Of a DNA stretch of 5,715 nt, positions 1-5,715 are shown piece after piece. The notes under the pieces are model-generated. The model was not told the origin of the DNA, did not search any database, and worked only from the letters and a program-made list of their open reading frames with translations. Every line of letters begins with the position of its first letter. The stretch's first letter is position 1. The DNA comes from Prevotella sp. UBA3837 (lineage in GTDB: Bacteria > Bacteroidota > Bacteroidia > Bacteroidales > Bacteroidaceae): assembly GCA_002392835.1 (NCBI GenBank), contig DGHX01000144.1, positions 1 through 5,715 on the forward strand, written 5' to 3'. Made by a program: the position numbers and the translations under genes.

Positions 1-637
1 CAATCCCAAAGAGACCAGTCGGGCGGTGGCGTTCGAGCTGTGGATGAAGTCGCCCATGCCGATGGTGACGCTCATGAAGACCTTAGACGTGACTCGGCTC
101 TGCAGGGTCAGCAGGCGGCGCGGAATGAAATTCAACATGCTGCTCTGCTGGTGCATCGGCAAGGCAGCATCAGGGATAGAGGAGTTCTATATGCTGCCAC
201 AAAGGCTACGGGTAGGCGAGCAAAGCTCGGGAATCGACGGAAAACTGTACAAGTACGACCGCATGGCCATCAATGTAATAGTGGATAACATCAAGGGAGG
301 ACTCAGTTTCTGCGACATTGCCGTCACCGACGACCTGGAGCAGTTCAACGCCAACTACCTGCACCTGACTGAGACCATCCGCCAGACCTGTCAGGACATC
401 TTGGACGAGGAGGCCGTCATCGTGGGCACATCGACTCTGACCGGGACGGAACTCGACTGCATCGTCAACCAATACAGCGGCATCTACACCAACCCCTTCC
501 TCGCTTGGGGCCACTATCGCATGGGCTGGCTGAAGACCACGCTGCCCATCTCCTTCCAGTTCCATCACGCACAGATGGACGGCAGTCATGCTGTCAGGTT
601 TCTGGAAAACTTACAGACGACAATCAGACAATTATGA
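1..637 (+). CDS. CatA-like O-acyltransferase (chloramphenicol acetyltransferase fold), 5'-partial
   Basis: Acyl-CoA-dependent O-acyltransferase of the chloramphenicol acetyltransferase family, probably a cytoplasmic trimer. The reading frame is open from base 2 and runs to TGA at 635-637, giving 211 visible codons. The GTG at 26-28 is only an internal valine: the upstream codons (NPKETSRAVAFELWM) look like the normal N-terminus of this subgroup, so the true start lies just left of the window with only a few residues missing. The family signature HHxxxDG is present near the C-terminus as HHAQMDG (bases 563-583); its second histidine (566-568) is the expected general base. The preceding stretch YTNPFLAWGHYR matches the segment that precedes this motif in CAT proteins. 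The substrate cannot be told: many chromosomal CatA-like proteins of Bacteroidetes are not proven resistance enzymes, and no mobile-element signature lies nearby. The gene converges on the permease gene. Family call strong, substrate unknown. Confidence 0.88.
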   Translation, partial: NPKETSRAVAFELWMKSPMPMVTLMKTLDVTRLCRVSRRRGMKFNMLLCWCIGKAASGIEEFYMLPQRLRVGEQSSGIDGKLYKYDRMAINVIVDNIKGGLSFCDIAVTDDLEQFNANYLHLTETIRQTCQDILDEEAVIVGTSTLTGTELDCIVNQYSGIYTNPFLAWGHYRMGWLKTTLPISFQFHHAQMDGSHAVRFLENLQTTIRQL

Positions 638-726
638 CATTACGCTCATTTAGTCTGATAGACGGCGAGGAATGGACTGGCAAAGAGATGGAATTAGAAC
701 CAAAGAAAGAGCGGGGCCTGGTATCG
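638..726. other. Convergent intergenic gap without a clear terminator
   Basis: These 89 bases separate the stop of the CatA-like gene (plus strand) from the stop of the permease gene (minus strand). I see no GC-rich hairpin followed by a T-run on either strand. An ATG at 634-636 overlaps the CatA-like stop as ATGA and opens a plus-strand frame through the gap to 1089, but most of that frame is antisense to the permease gene and is not called as a gene. Confidence 0.5.
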
Positions 727-1812
727 TCAGTTGGGGGCCTGCCTGTAACAGAAGTAGGCAATGAACACATAGAGGATGTTTGGCACCCATGCTGCCAGCG
801 CCGGTGGGAAGTTGGCCTGTATGGCGAAGGTTGCCGAGACGGTCTGCAGCAGTATGTAGGCGAAGCTGAGTGCCAGTCCTATACCCAGTGCGAGTCCCAT
901 GCCTCCTTTTCGCTTTCGTGCCGACAGCGACGCTCCTATGATGGTAAGTATGAAGGAAGCGAAGCTGGTGGCTATGCGTTTGTGGTATTCCACCTCGTAC
1001 TGCACCACGTTTGTGGACCCTCGCTCCTGCTGCTTCGATATGTAGCGCAGCAGCTCTGGCGACGTGAACTGCTCCTGCTGTCCTTTTGAGTAGACCAGGT
1101 CCATGGGCTCCATCATGATGGTGGTGTCCAGCTCGGTGCCTGTCTCTATCTTCTCACGCAGTCCCTTCAGCGTGCGAATCTTGTAGTTGGTGACGCGCCA
1201 GTGGTAGCGCGAGTCGGAAATGGTGTCATACTGCACCACATTGGCTGTGAGCTGGCTGACGAGCTTCTTCTGCTCGAACTTGTACATGTTGAATCCATAT
1301 CCCCGCTTCAGCGTGTTGTCGTAGGTCTGGATATTGGCAATGATGCCCGGCCCCACCTGCAGCGTCACGTTCTGTGCCGATGTGTTCTTCTTCTTGTTCT
1401 TATATACCGTCTCAAAGTTTTGCCTGATGATGTTTCCGCTGGGTATGACGTATGCCCCCAGGTAGAAGTTCACGCCCGCTATGAGTGCTGCCGAGAGCAG
1501 GTAGGGCCTCATCAGCCGGCGGAAGCTGGTGCCCGAGGCAAGCATGGCGATGATTTCGCTGTTGGCTGCCAGCTTTGACGTGAAGAAGATGACGGCTATG
1601 AAGACGAAGAGCGGCGAGAAGAGGTTGGCGAAGTAGGGCACGAAGTTGGCGTAGTAGTCGAAGATGATGGCTCGCCATGGTGCATGGTTAGTCGAGAACT
1701 TTGCCATATTCTCGTTAAAGTCAAACACGATGCTGATGCTTATAATCAGCAGTATGGCAAAGATATATGTTCCGATGAACTTACGTATGATGTACCAGTC
1801 GAGCCTTTTCAT
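727..1812 (-). CDS. LptG/LptF-family (YjgP/YjgQ) permease of the lipopolysaccharide export complex
   Basis: Inner-membrane permease of the LptF/LptG family, 361 residues, in the usual size range. In the Lpt system two such permeases pair with the ATPase LptB to extract lipopolysaccharide from the inner membrane and pass it to the LptC/LptA bridge. Hydrophobic segments lie at about residues 12-31, 59-80, 103-124, 279-298, 305-326 and 338-355. This is the family's 3+3 layout around a periplasmic beta-jellyroll domain at about 130-270. The conserved cytoplasmic segment after the second helix reads SEIIAMLASGTSFRRLMRP (85-103), and the basic glycine-rich turn ARKRKGGMGLALG (298-310) follows the fourth helix. 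The ATG at 1812-1810 overlaps the tgt stop as ATGA, fixing the start and implying translational coupling; this is the last gene of the lon-tgt operon. No second permease gene or lptB is next to it, so LptF versus LptG cannot be assigned from context. The family call is firm. Confidence 0.9.
   Translation of the reverse strand: MKRLDWYIIRKFIGTYIFAILLIISISIVFDFNENMAKFSTNHAPWRAIIFDYYANFVPYFANLFSPLFVFIAVIFFTSKLAANSEIIAMLASGTSFRRLMRPYLLSAALIAGVNFYLGAYVIPSGNIIRQNFETVYKNKKKNTSAQNVTLQVGPGIIANIQTYDNTLKRGYGFNMYKFEQKKLVSQLTANVVQYDTISDSRYHWRVTNYKIRTLKGLREKIETGTELDTTIMMEPMDLVYSKGQQEQFTSPELLRYISKQQERGSTNVVQYEVEYHKRIATSFASFILTIIGASLSARKRKGGMGLALGIGLALSFAYILLQTVSATFAIQANFPPALAAWVPNILYVFIAYFCYRQAPN
1809..1812 (-). 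other. ATGA stop/start overlap, tgt to permease
   Basis: On the minus strand the sequence reads AGAAGGATATGAAAAGG. The TGA of tgt (1811-1809) shares bases with the ATG of the permease gene (1812-1810). The purine-rich AGAAGG lies too close to the ATG to act as a normal Shine-Dalgarno, which favours coupling by re-initiation. Confidence 0.9.
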
Positions 1813-2948
1813 ATCCTTCTTCCCAGATTATCTACGACAGTGCGCTTCCACTGTGTGAAGTCTCCGTTGATGATGTGCCGCCGCGCGTCGCCCACCAGCC
1901 TCAGGTAGAATGCGAGGTTGTGTATGCTGGCTATCTGCAGTGCCAGCAGTTCCTGTGCCTTGAACAGGTGGTGCAGGTATGCCTTTGTGTGCAGGCGGTC
2001 TATGGGGCATCCTTCGGGGTCGATGGGGCTGAAGTCATGCTCCCACTTCTTGTTGCGCAGGTTCATCGTTCCCTGGTAGGTGAAGAGCATGGCGTTTCGC
2101 CCGTTGCGTGTCGGCATCACACAGTCGAACATGTCCACGCCTCGCTCTATGGCCTCTAAGATGTTCTGCGGCGTCCCCACTCCCATGAGGTATCTCGGGC
2201 GGTCCTTCGGCAGGATGTCGTTCACCACCTCTATCATGTCGTACATCACCTCCGTTGGTTCACCCACGGCCAGCCCGCCTATGGCCACGCCCGTGGTTGG
2301 CAGCTGGCCGAGGCGGTCGACCACGAACTTGGCAGCCTCCTGCCTGAGGTCGCGGTACTGGCATCCCTGCACTATGGGGAAGAGCACCTGTTGGTGTCCG
2401 TAGAGGGGCTCAGTCTGGTTGAAGCGTGCTATGCAGCGGTCCAGCCATCGCTGTGTCAGGCCCAGGCTCTTCTTCGCATAGCCATAGTCGCTCTCGCCGG
2501 GCGGGCACTCGTCGAGGGCCATCATGATGTCGGCGCCTATGATGCGCTGTGTGTCCATCACGTTCTCGGGTGTGAAGATGTGTTTCGATCCGTCGATGTG
2601 GCTGCGGAACTCGCACCCCTCGTCGCTGAGTTTCCTGATGGCCGTCAGCGAGAACACCTGGAATCCGCCCGAGTCAGTCAGTATGGGTCTGTCCCACGTG
2701 TTAAAGCGGTGCAGTCCTCCTGCCCGCCGCAGCGTGTCGAGGCCCGGTCGCAGGTACAGGTGGTAGGTGTTGCCCAGTATGATTTGTGCTTCCACCTGCT
2801 CCTTCAGCTCGCTGAAGTGGACGCCCTTCACGGCTCCGCAGGTTCCCACGGGCATGAAGATGGGTGTCGTCACCTGTCCGTGGTCGGTGGCGATGACGCC
2901 GGCACGTGCCTCCGACGCAGGGTCGTTATGTAGTACTTCGAAAGTCAT
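1809..2948 (-). CDS. tgt: Queuine/preQ1 tRNA-ribosyltransferase (tRNA-guanine transglycosylase)
   Basis: Exchanges guanine-34 in the anticodon of tRNAs with GUN anticodons (Asp, Asn, His, Tyr) for preQ1, the committed tRNA step of queuosine synthesis, in the cytoplasm. The protein is 379 residues, normal for bacterial Tgt, and forms one TIM-barrel domain. Visible active-site elements are TDSGGFQVFSL (91-101, general acid/base Asp92), ALDECPP (144-150, base-recognition Asp146), QG (194-195), GGLAVGE (224-230) and FDCVMPTRNGRN (274-285) with nucleophile Asp275. By homology these match the Zymomonas mobilis enzyme's Asp102, Asp156, Gln203, Gly230-Leu231 and Asp280. The C-terminal zinc site is altered: the usual CxCxxC is replaced by PEGCPIDR (311-318), one cysteine only, although the histidine of SIHNL (His343) remains. 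The ATG overlaps the lon stop as ATGA and the TGA overlaps the permease ATG, so the gene sits coupled in the middle of the operon. Identification is secure. Confidence 0.97.
   Translation of the reverse strand: MTFEVLHNDPASEARAGVIATDHGQVTTPIFMPVGTCGAVKGVHFSELKEQVEAQIILGNTYHLYLRPGLDTLRRAGGLHRFNTWDRPILTDSGGFQVFSLTAIRKLSDEGCEFRSHIDGSKHIFTPENVMDTQRIIGADIMMALDECPPGESDYGYAKKSLGLTQRWLDRCIARFNQTEPLYGHQQVLFPIVQGCQYRDLRQEAAKFVVDRLGQLPTTGVAIGGLAVGEPTEVMYDMIEVVNDILPKDRPRYLMGVGTPQNILEAIERGVDMFDCVMPTRNGRNAMLFTYQGTMNLRNKKWEHDFSPIDPEGCPIDRLHTKAYLHHLFKAQELLALQIASIHNLAFYLRLVGDARRHIINGDFTQWKRTVVDNLGRRI
2945..2948 (-). other. ATGA stop/start overlap, lon to tgt
   Basis: On the minus strand the sequence reads AAGAAATGACTTTC. 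The TGA of lon (2947-2945) shares bases with the ATG of tgt (2948-2946). Such 4-base overlaps usually mean that ribosomes finishing the first gene re-initiate on the second, tying tgt output to lon translation. Confidence 0.9.
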
Positions 2949-5407
2949 TTCTTGCTGTCGTCCTTCTCTTCGGGAATGGTAAAGTCGAGTGGGTGGTCTA
3001 CTATCTCATCGGTCAGTGCGAAGTCCCACACCTCCTGCACGTCCTCCACATAGTGGAAGGTGACTCCCTTGAGATACATCTCGGGTATCTCGAGGATGTC
3101 CTTCTCGTTCTCCTGGCAGAGAATGATGTCGGTGATGCCGGCCCGCTTTGCAGCCAGGATTTTCTCCTTGATGCCGCCCACGGGCAGCACCTTTCCGCGC
3201 AGCGTTATCTCGCCCGTCATGGCCACGCTCTTTCGCACCTTTCGCTGTGTCAGTGCCGATGCTATCGAGGTGGCTATGGTGATGCCTGCCGAGGGTCCGT
3301 CCTTCGGGGTGGCCCCTTCGGGCACGTGTATGTGGATGTTCCAGTTGTCGAAGATGCGGTAGTCAATGCCCAGCGTCTCGGCGTGAGCCTTCACGTACTC
3401 CAGTGCCAGTATGGCGCTTTCCTTCATCACGTCGCCCAGGTTGCCGGTCAGCGTCAGCTTCTGTCCCTTTCCCTTTGACAGCGACGTCTCAATGAACAGT
3501 ATCTCTCCGCCCACGCTGGTCCATGCCAGTCCTGTCACCACTCCGGCGTAGTCGTTGCCCTGGTATATGTCGCGGTAGAAGGGAGGCTTGCCCAGCAGGT
3601 CTTCGAGCGACGACGGCGTAATCTTCATGTCCACCGGCTCTATGGCGCTCACCTGTCGTTTGTAGGCCAGCTTTCGCAGCGCCTTGTTCACCTGTTTCTC
3701 TAATTGGCGCACGCCGCTCTCGCGCGTGTACTGTTCTATAATCTTCACTATGGCGGCCTTGTTGAACGTGGGCCGCGGCTTCACCGTGTCCAGTCCCGTG
3801 TTCTCCAGCTCGCGCGGTATCAGGTGTCGCTTTGCTATCTCCGTTTTCTCCTCGGTGATGTATCCGCTCAGCTCTATCACCTCCATGCGGTCCAGCAGCG
3901 GCTTGGGTATGGTGCTCAGGTTGTTGGCGGTGGCTATGAAGAGTACCTTCGACAGGTCATAGTCCACGTCGAGGTAGTTGTCGTGGAAAGCGGTGTTCTG
4001 CTCTGGGTCGAGCACTTCGAGCAGCGCCGATGCGGGGTCACCGTTGATGGTGGCCTGTGTCACCTTGTCTATCTCATCGAGTATGAAGACGGGGTTAGAG
4101 CTTCCTGCCTTCTGTATCGACTTGATGATGCGTCCGGGCATGGCCCCCACGTAGGTGCGGCGGTGTCCGCGTATCTCTGCCTCGTCGTGCAGTCCTCCGA
4201 GGGATATGCGCACGTACTTTCGCTTCATGGCAGCTGCTATCGACTTCCCCAGACTGGTCTTTCCCACTCCCGGGGGGCCGTAGAGGCAGAGTATGGGGCT
4301 TTTCAGGTCGCCTCGCAGCGACAGCACGGCCATGTACTCCATGATGCGCTCCTTCACCTTCTCCATGCCGTAGTGGTCGCGGTCCAGTATGCGTTGTGCG
4401 CGCTGCAGGTTCAGGTCGTCCTTGGTGTATTCGCCCCAGGGCAGTGCGACGAAGGCCTGCAGATAGCTCAGCTGCACGTTGAAGTCAGGGCTTTGCGGCT
4501 GCAGGCTGTCCAGTTTCTCCACCTCCTTGTAGAAGATCTTCGCCACGTCGTCGTTCCACTTCTTACCCATGGCCTTCTCTAGCAGCGACGCCTTCTCGGG
4601 GCTGGTGCCGCTGCCCATCTCGGCCTGCAGGTTCTTTATCTGCTGTTGCAGGAAGTAGTTCTTCTGCTGCTCGTCCAGGTCCTCGCGCGTCTTGTTGCGT
4701 ATGTCGGCCTTCAGGTTCTGCAGGTTGATCTCGCGGTTCAGCGCTTTCATGGCTCCGAAGAGGCGCTCCTTCACCGAGTCGACGCTGATGAGGGTGTTCT
4801 TCTCCTTGGTCGAGAAGGGCATGTTCGAGCACACGAAGTTCAGTGCCATCACGTCGTTGGAGATGTTGCGTATGGCGAATGTGGCTTCGTCGGGTATCTC
4901 CTCGCTCATGCCGACGTACTCCTCCACCATCCGGCGCAGGCTCTCTATGGCTGTCTTCCACTCCTTGTCGCGTTTCTCGGGCATCAGCTCTGGTGCGGGC
5001 TCCACCCGTCCTGTCAGGTAGGGAGTCTCGCCTATGATGTCTATCAGGCGCAGCCTCCCCAGTCCCTGTATGATGGCCGTCACGGCACCGTTAGGCAGTG
5101 TGAGCTGCTTCACCACCTTTGCAAAGACGCCGTAAGTGAACAGGTCGTCCTTTCCGGGTTCCTCCACCTCGGGATCGTTCTGGCAGATGATGCCGATGAT
5201 GCTGCCCTGTCGCTCAGCCTTGCGCACCAGCCGCATGCTGGAGTCGCGTCCTATCAGTATGGGCGACACCACACCGGGAAAGAGCACCAGGTTGCGCACG
5301 GGCAGTATGGGCAGCTCGGTAGGTGTGTCCATCTCTATCAGGCTCTTGAAGTCGCCGTCAATGTCGGCAATCATCGAGAATGCCTTGTTCGTCTGACTGT
5401 CACTCAT
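2945..5407 (-). CDS. lon: ATP-dependent serine protease Lon (LonA type)
   Basis: Cytoplasmic AAA+ protease that unfolds and degrades damaged and selected regulatory proteins as a hexamer. With the ATG at 5407 the product is 820 residues. Domains in order are the N-terminal substrate-binding Lon domain (about 30-235, beginning PILPVRNLVLFPG), a coiled-coil/helical linker (about 235-345), the AAA+ module (about 350-590) and the protease domain (about 615-800). Walker A is GPPGVGKT (377-384), Walker B FILDEID with Asp444/Glu445, sensor 1 is Asn495, the arginine finger Arg507 and sensor 2 RESGVRQLE (562-570). The catalytic dyad is Ser706 in DGPSAGI and Lys749 in GGIKEK, 43 residues apart as in E. 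coli Lon. An alternative in-frame TTG at 5467 would add 20 residues, but it falls about at the predicted transcription start, so the ATG is preferred. An acidic tail ends the protein. First gene of the operon; its stop overlaps the tgt ATG. Confidence 0.97.
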   Translation of the reverse strand: MSDSQTNKAFSMIADIDGDFKSLIEMDTPTELPILPVRNLVLFPGVVSPILIGRDSSMRLVRKAERQGSIIGIICQNDPEVEEPGKDDLFTYGVFAKVVKQLTLPNGAVTAIIQGLGRLRLIDIIGETPYLTGRVEPAPELMPEKRDKEWKTAIESLRRMVEEYVGMSEEIPDEATFAIRNISNDVMALNFVCSNMPFSTKEKNTLISVDSVKERLFGAMKALNREINLQNLKADIRNKTREDLDEQQKNYFLQQQIKNLQAEMGSGTSPEKASLLEKAMGKKWNDDVAKIFYKEVEKLDSLQPQSPDFNVQLSYLQAFVALPWGEYTKDDLNLQRAQRILDRDHYGMEKVKERIMEYMAVLSLRGDLKSPILCLYGPPGVGKTSLGKSIAAAMKRKYVRISLGGLHDEAEIRGHRRTYVGAMPGRIIKSIQKAGSSNPVFILDEIDKVTQATINGDPASALLEVLDPEQNTAFHDNYLDVDYDLSKVLFIATANNLSTIPKPLLDRMEVIELSGYITEEKTEIAKRHLIPRELENTGLDTVKPRPTFNKAAIVKIIEQYTRESGVRQLEKQVNKALRKLAYKRQVSAIEPVDMKITPSSLEDLLGKPPFYRDIYQGNDYAGVVTGLAWTSVGGEILFIETSLSKGKGQKLTLTGNLGDVMKESAILALEYVKAHAETLGIDYRIFDNWNIHIHVPEGATPKDGPSAGITIATSIASALTQRKVRKSVAMTGEITLRGKVLPVGGIKEKILAAKRAGITDIILCQENEKDILEIPEMYLKGVTFHYVEDVQEVWDFALTDEIVDHPLDFTIPEEKDDSKK

Positions 5408-5470
5408 TTTCTTTTCTGTCGTTTTTACTGTCTTTTCTTCGTCAAATAAGGGTTTTTCTTTTTGCAATGA
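5408..5470 (-). promoter_or_regulatory. lon 5' leader, A-rich, without Shine-Dalgarno
   Basis: The stretch between the predicted transcription start (about 5470) and the lon ATG (5407) is about 60 nt. Immediately before the ATG the minus strand reads GACAGAAAAGAAAATG, rich in A and without a GGAGG-like element at useful spacing. Bacteroidetes genes commonly initiate this way. The leader contains an in-frame TTG (5467-5465) that could only serve as a start on an almost leaderless transcript. Confidence 0.5.
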
Positions 5471-5478
5471 GTTTGCAA
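5461..5478. repeat. Tandem TTTGCAA repeats at the predicted lon transcription start
   Basis: TTTGCAA occurs at 5461-5467 and again at 5472-5478, an 11-base periodicity, about one helical turn. Each contains the palindrome TTGCAA, so both face the same side of the DNA on either strand. The right copy overlaps the -7 box. The arrangement would suit a regulator site but could be chance in AT-rich DNA. Confidence 0.35.
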
Positions 5479-5509
5479 AATTACTATTTTTTTTCCTATT
5501 CCGAGCAAA
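5476..5509 (-). promoter_or_regulatory. Probable Bacteroidetes-type promoter of the lon-tgt-permease operon
   Basis: On the minus strand TAATTTTG (5483-5476) matches the Bacteroidetes -7 consensus TAnnTTTG exactly. A TTTG (5509-5506) lies 22 bases upstream and can serve as the -33 element, a spacing slightly longer than typical. The spacer is AT-rich, with a run of eight A. Transcription would start a few bases downstream of the -7 box, near 5470, about 60 nt before the lon ATG. No E. coli-like -35/-10 pair stands out. Confidence 0.6.
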
Positions 5510-5608
5510 CCGAGGCCGAATATTACAAATAATTAGTATTTCGCCAACTATACTATTCAGCCCAAAGGACCGCCAAAGCGGGCTTCCTAAAATAAGAAAA
5601 CTATACCG
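5510..5608. other. Non-coding DNA upstream of the lon promoter
   Basis: No supported gene lies here. The only visible structure is a weak 5-bp inverted repeat AGCCC (5559-5563) / GGGCT (5580-5584), enclosing part of two CCAAAG copies 11 bases apart (5562-5567 and 5573-5578). Any regulatory role is unproven. Confidence 0.4.
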
Positions 5609-5650
5609 TTTCTGTCCACAACCGTACGTACCATGAGGGGCGGACAGAAA
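5609..5650. repeat. 9-bp inverted repeat TTTCTGTCC / GGACAGAAA
   Basis: TTTCTGTCC (5609-5617) and GGACAGAAA (5642-5650) are perfect reverse complements separated by 24 bases. The spacer contains the self-palindrome GTACGTAC (5624-5631). The right arm overlaps the T-run of the adjacent stem-loop, so the two structures abut and partly compete. Confidence 0.6.
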
Positions 5651-5682
5651 AGATGTAGCCCCGCTGCGAGCGGGACTACATC
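5648..5682 (-). terminator. Stem-loop with T-run, probable terminator or palindromic repeat
   Basis: GATGTAG (5652-5658) pairs with CTACATC (5676-5682), and CCCGCT (5660-5665) with AGCGGG (5669-5674), around a 3-base loop. In minus-strand RNA the remaining pair is a G-U wobble, giving an uninterrupted 14-bp stem followed by UUUU (5651-5648). On the plus strand the same position is a C-A mismatch and the T-run starts two bases after the stem. The minus orientation therefore fits better, pointing to termination of a minus-strand gene right of the window. A REP-like dispersed palindrome is the main alternative. Confidence 0.6.
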
Positions 5683-5715
5683 AGTTTTCCGGGTACCACA
5701 AGATTTTGTGTGGGT

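Noticed and set aside
206..589. 127-codon minus-strand frame opposite the CatA-like gene
   Set aside because: It is a shadow of a conserved acyltransferase frame carrying the catalytic motif, and its residue composition is not protein-like.
2391..2933. 180-codon open frame on the plus strand inside tgt
   Set aside because: It is antisense to the catalytic core of tgt, with no domain recognised and no initiation context.
3704..4582. 292-codon open frame on the plus strand inside lon
   Set aside because: It is fully antisense to the conserved AAA+ region of lon. Its composition (rich in Val, Leu, His, Gln and Tyr) is what biased lon codons produce on the opposite strand, and it shows no recognisable domain.
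4646..5449. 267-codon open frame on the plus strand opposite the N-terminal part of lon
   Set aside because: It is antisense to conserved Lon residues, with the same shadow-like composition and no recognisable domain.
5528..5584. Possible second promoter for lon using TAATTATTTG on the minus strand
   Set aside because: The spacing inside the -7 box is wrong (four bases instead of two between TA and TTTG). The box at 5476-5483 is an exact match and nearer to the gene.
5697..5710. CACAA/TTGTG inverted repeat at the right edge
   Set aside because: A five-base stem around four bases is too weak and too common to call, and the window ends next to it.
5633..5715. Plus-strand frame from ATG at 5633 open to the window edge (27 codons)
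   Set aside because: It runs straight through the strong stem-loop at 5652-5682 and its encoded residues look random. It probably stays open by chance, though the truncated right edge prevents certainty.

Overview
The window looks like a stretch of a Bacteroidota chromosome, most likely order Bacteroidales and perhaps Prevotellaceae. The signs are a Bacteroidetes-type promoter (TTTG upstream of TAATTTTG) in front of the first gene, an A-rich leader without a usable Shine-Dalgarno before its ATG, and protein sequences that read as Bacteroidetes versions of their families. The genus call rests on my recollection of family sequences, not on a search.

Layout from left to right. The left edge holds a plus-strand gene cut by the window start. 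It encodes a CatA-like (chloramphenicol acetyltransferase fold) O-acyltransferase and ends at 637. After an 89-base convergent gap, three minus-strand genes fill 727 to about 5407. Read in their own direction they are lon (ATP-dependent protease), tgt (tRNA-guanine transglycosylase, queuosine pathway) and an LptG/LptF-family permease (lipopolysaccharide transport). Both junctions, lon/tgt and tgt/permease, are 4-base ATGA overlaps, so the three genes almost certainly form one translationally coupled operon. From about 5408 to 5715 the sequence is non-coding. It contains the lon leader, a likely lon promoter with two TTTGCAA repeats around the predicted transcription start, and further right a strong stem-loop with a T-run on the minus strand (probable terminator of a gene beyond the right edge, or a dispersed palindromic repeat) plus a second inverted repeat.

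The operon joins protein quality control, wobble-base modification of tRNA and outer-membrane lipid export. The products do not share a pathway, so the grouping is best read as a conserved housekeeping cluster rather than a dedicated system. The most notable molecular detail is that Tgt keeps its catalytic and base-recognition residues but lacks two of the three cysteines of the zinc site. I see no defence system, mobile element, CRISPR array, tRNA or rRNA, and no convincing previously undescribed system.
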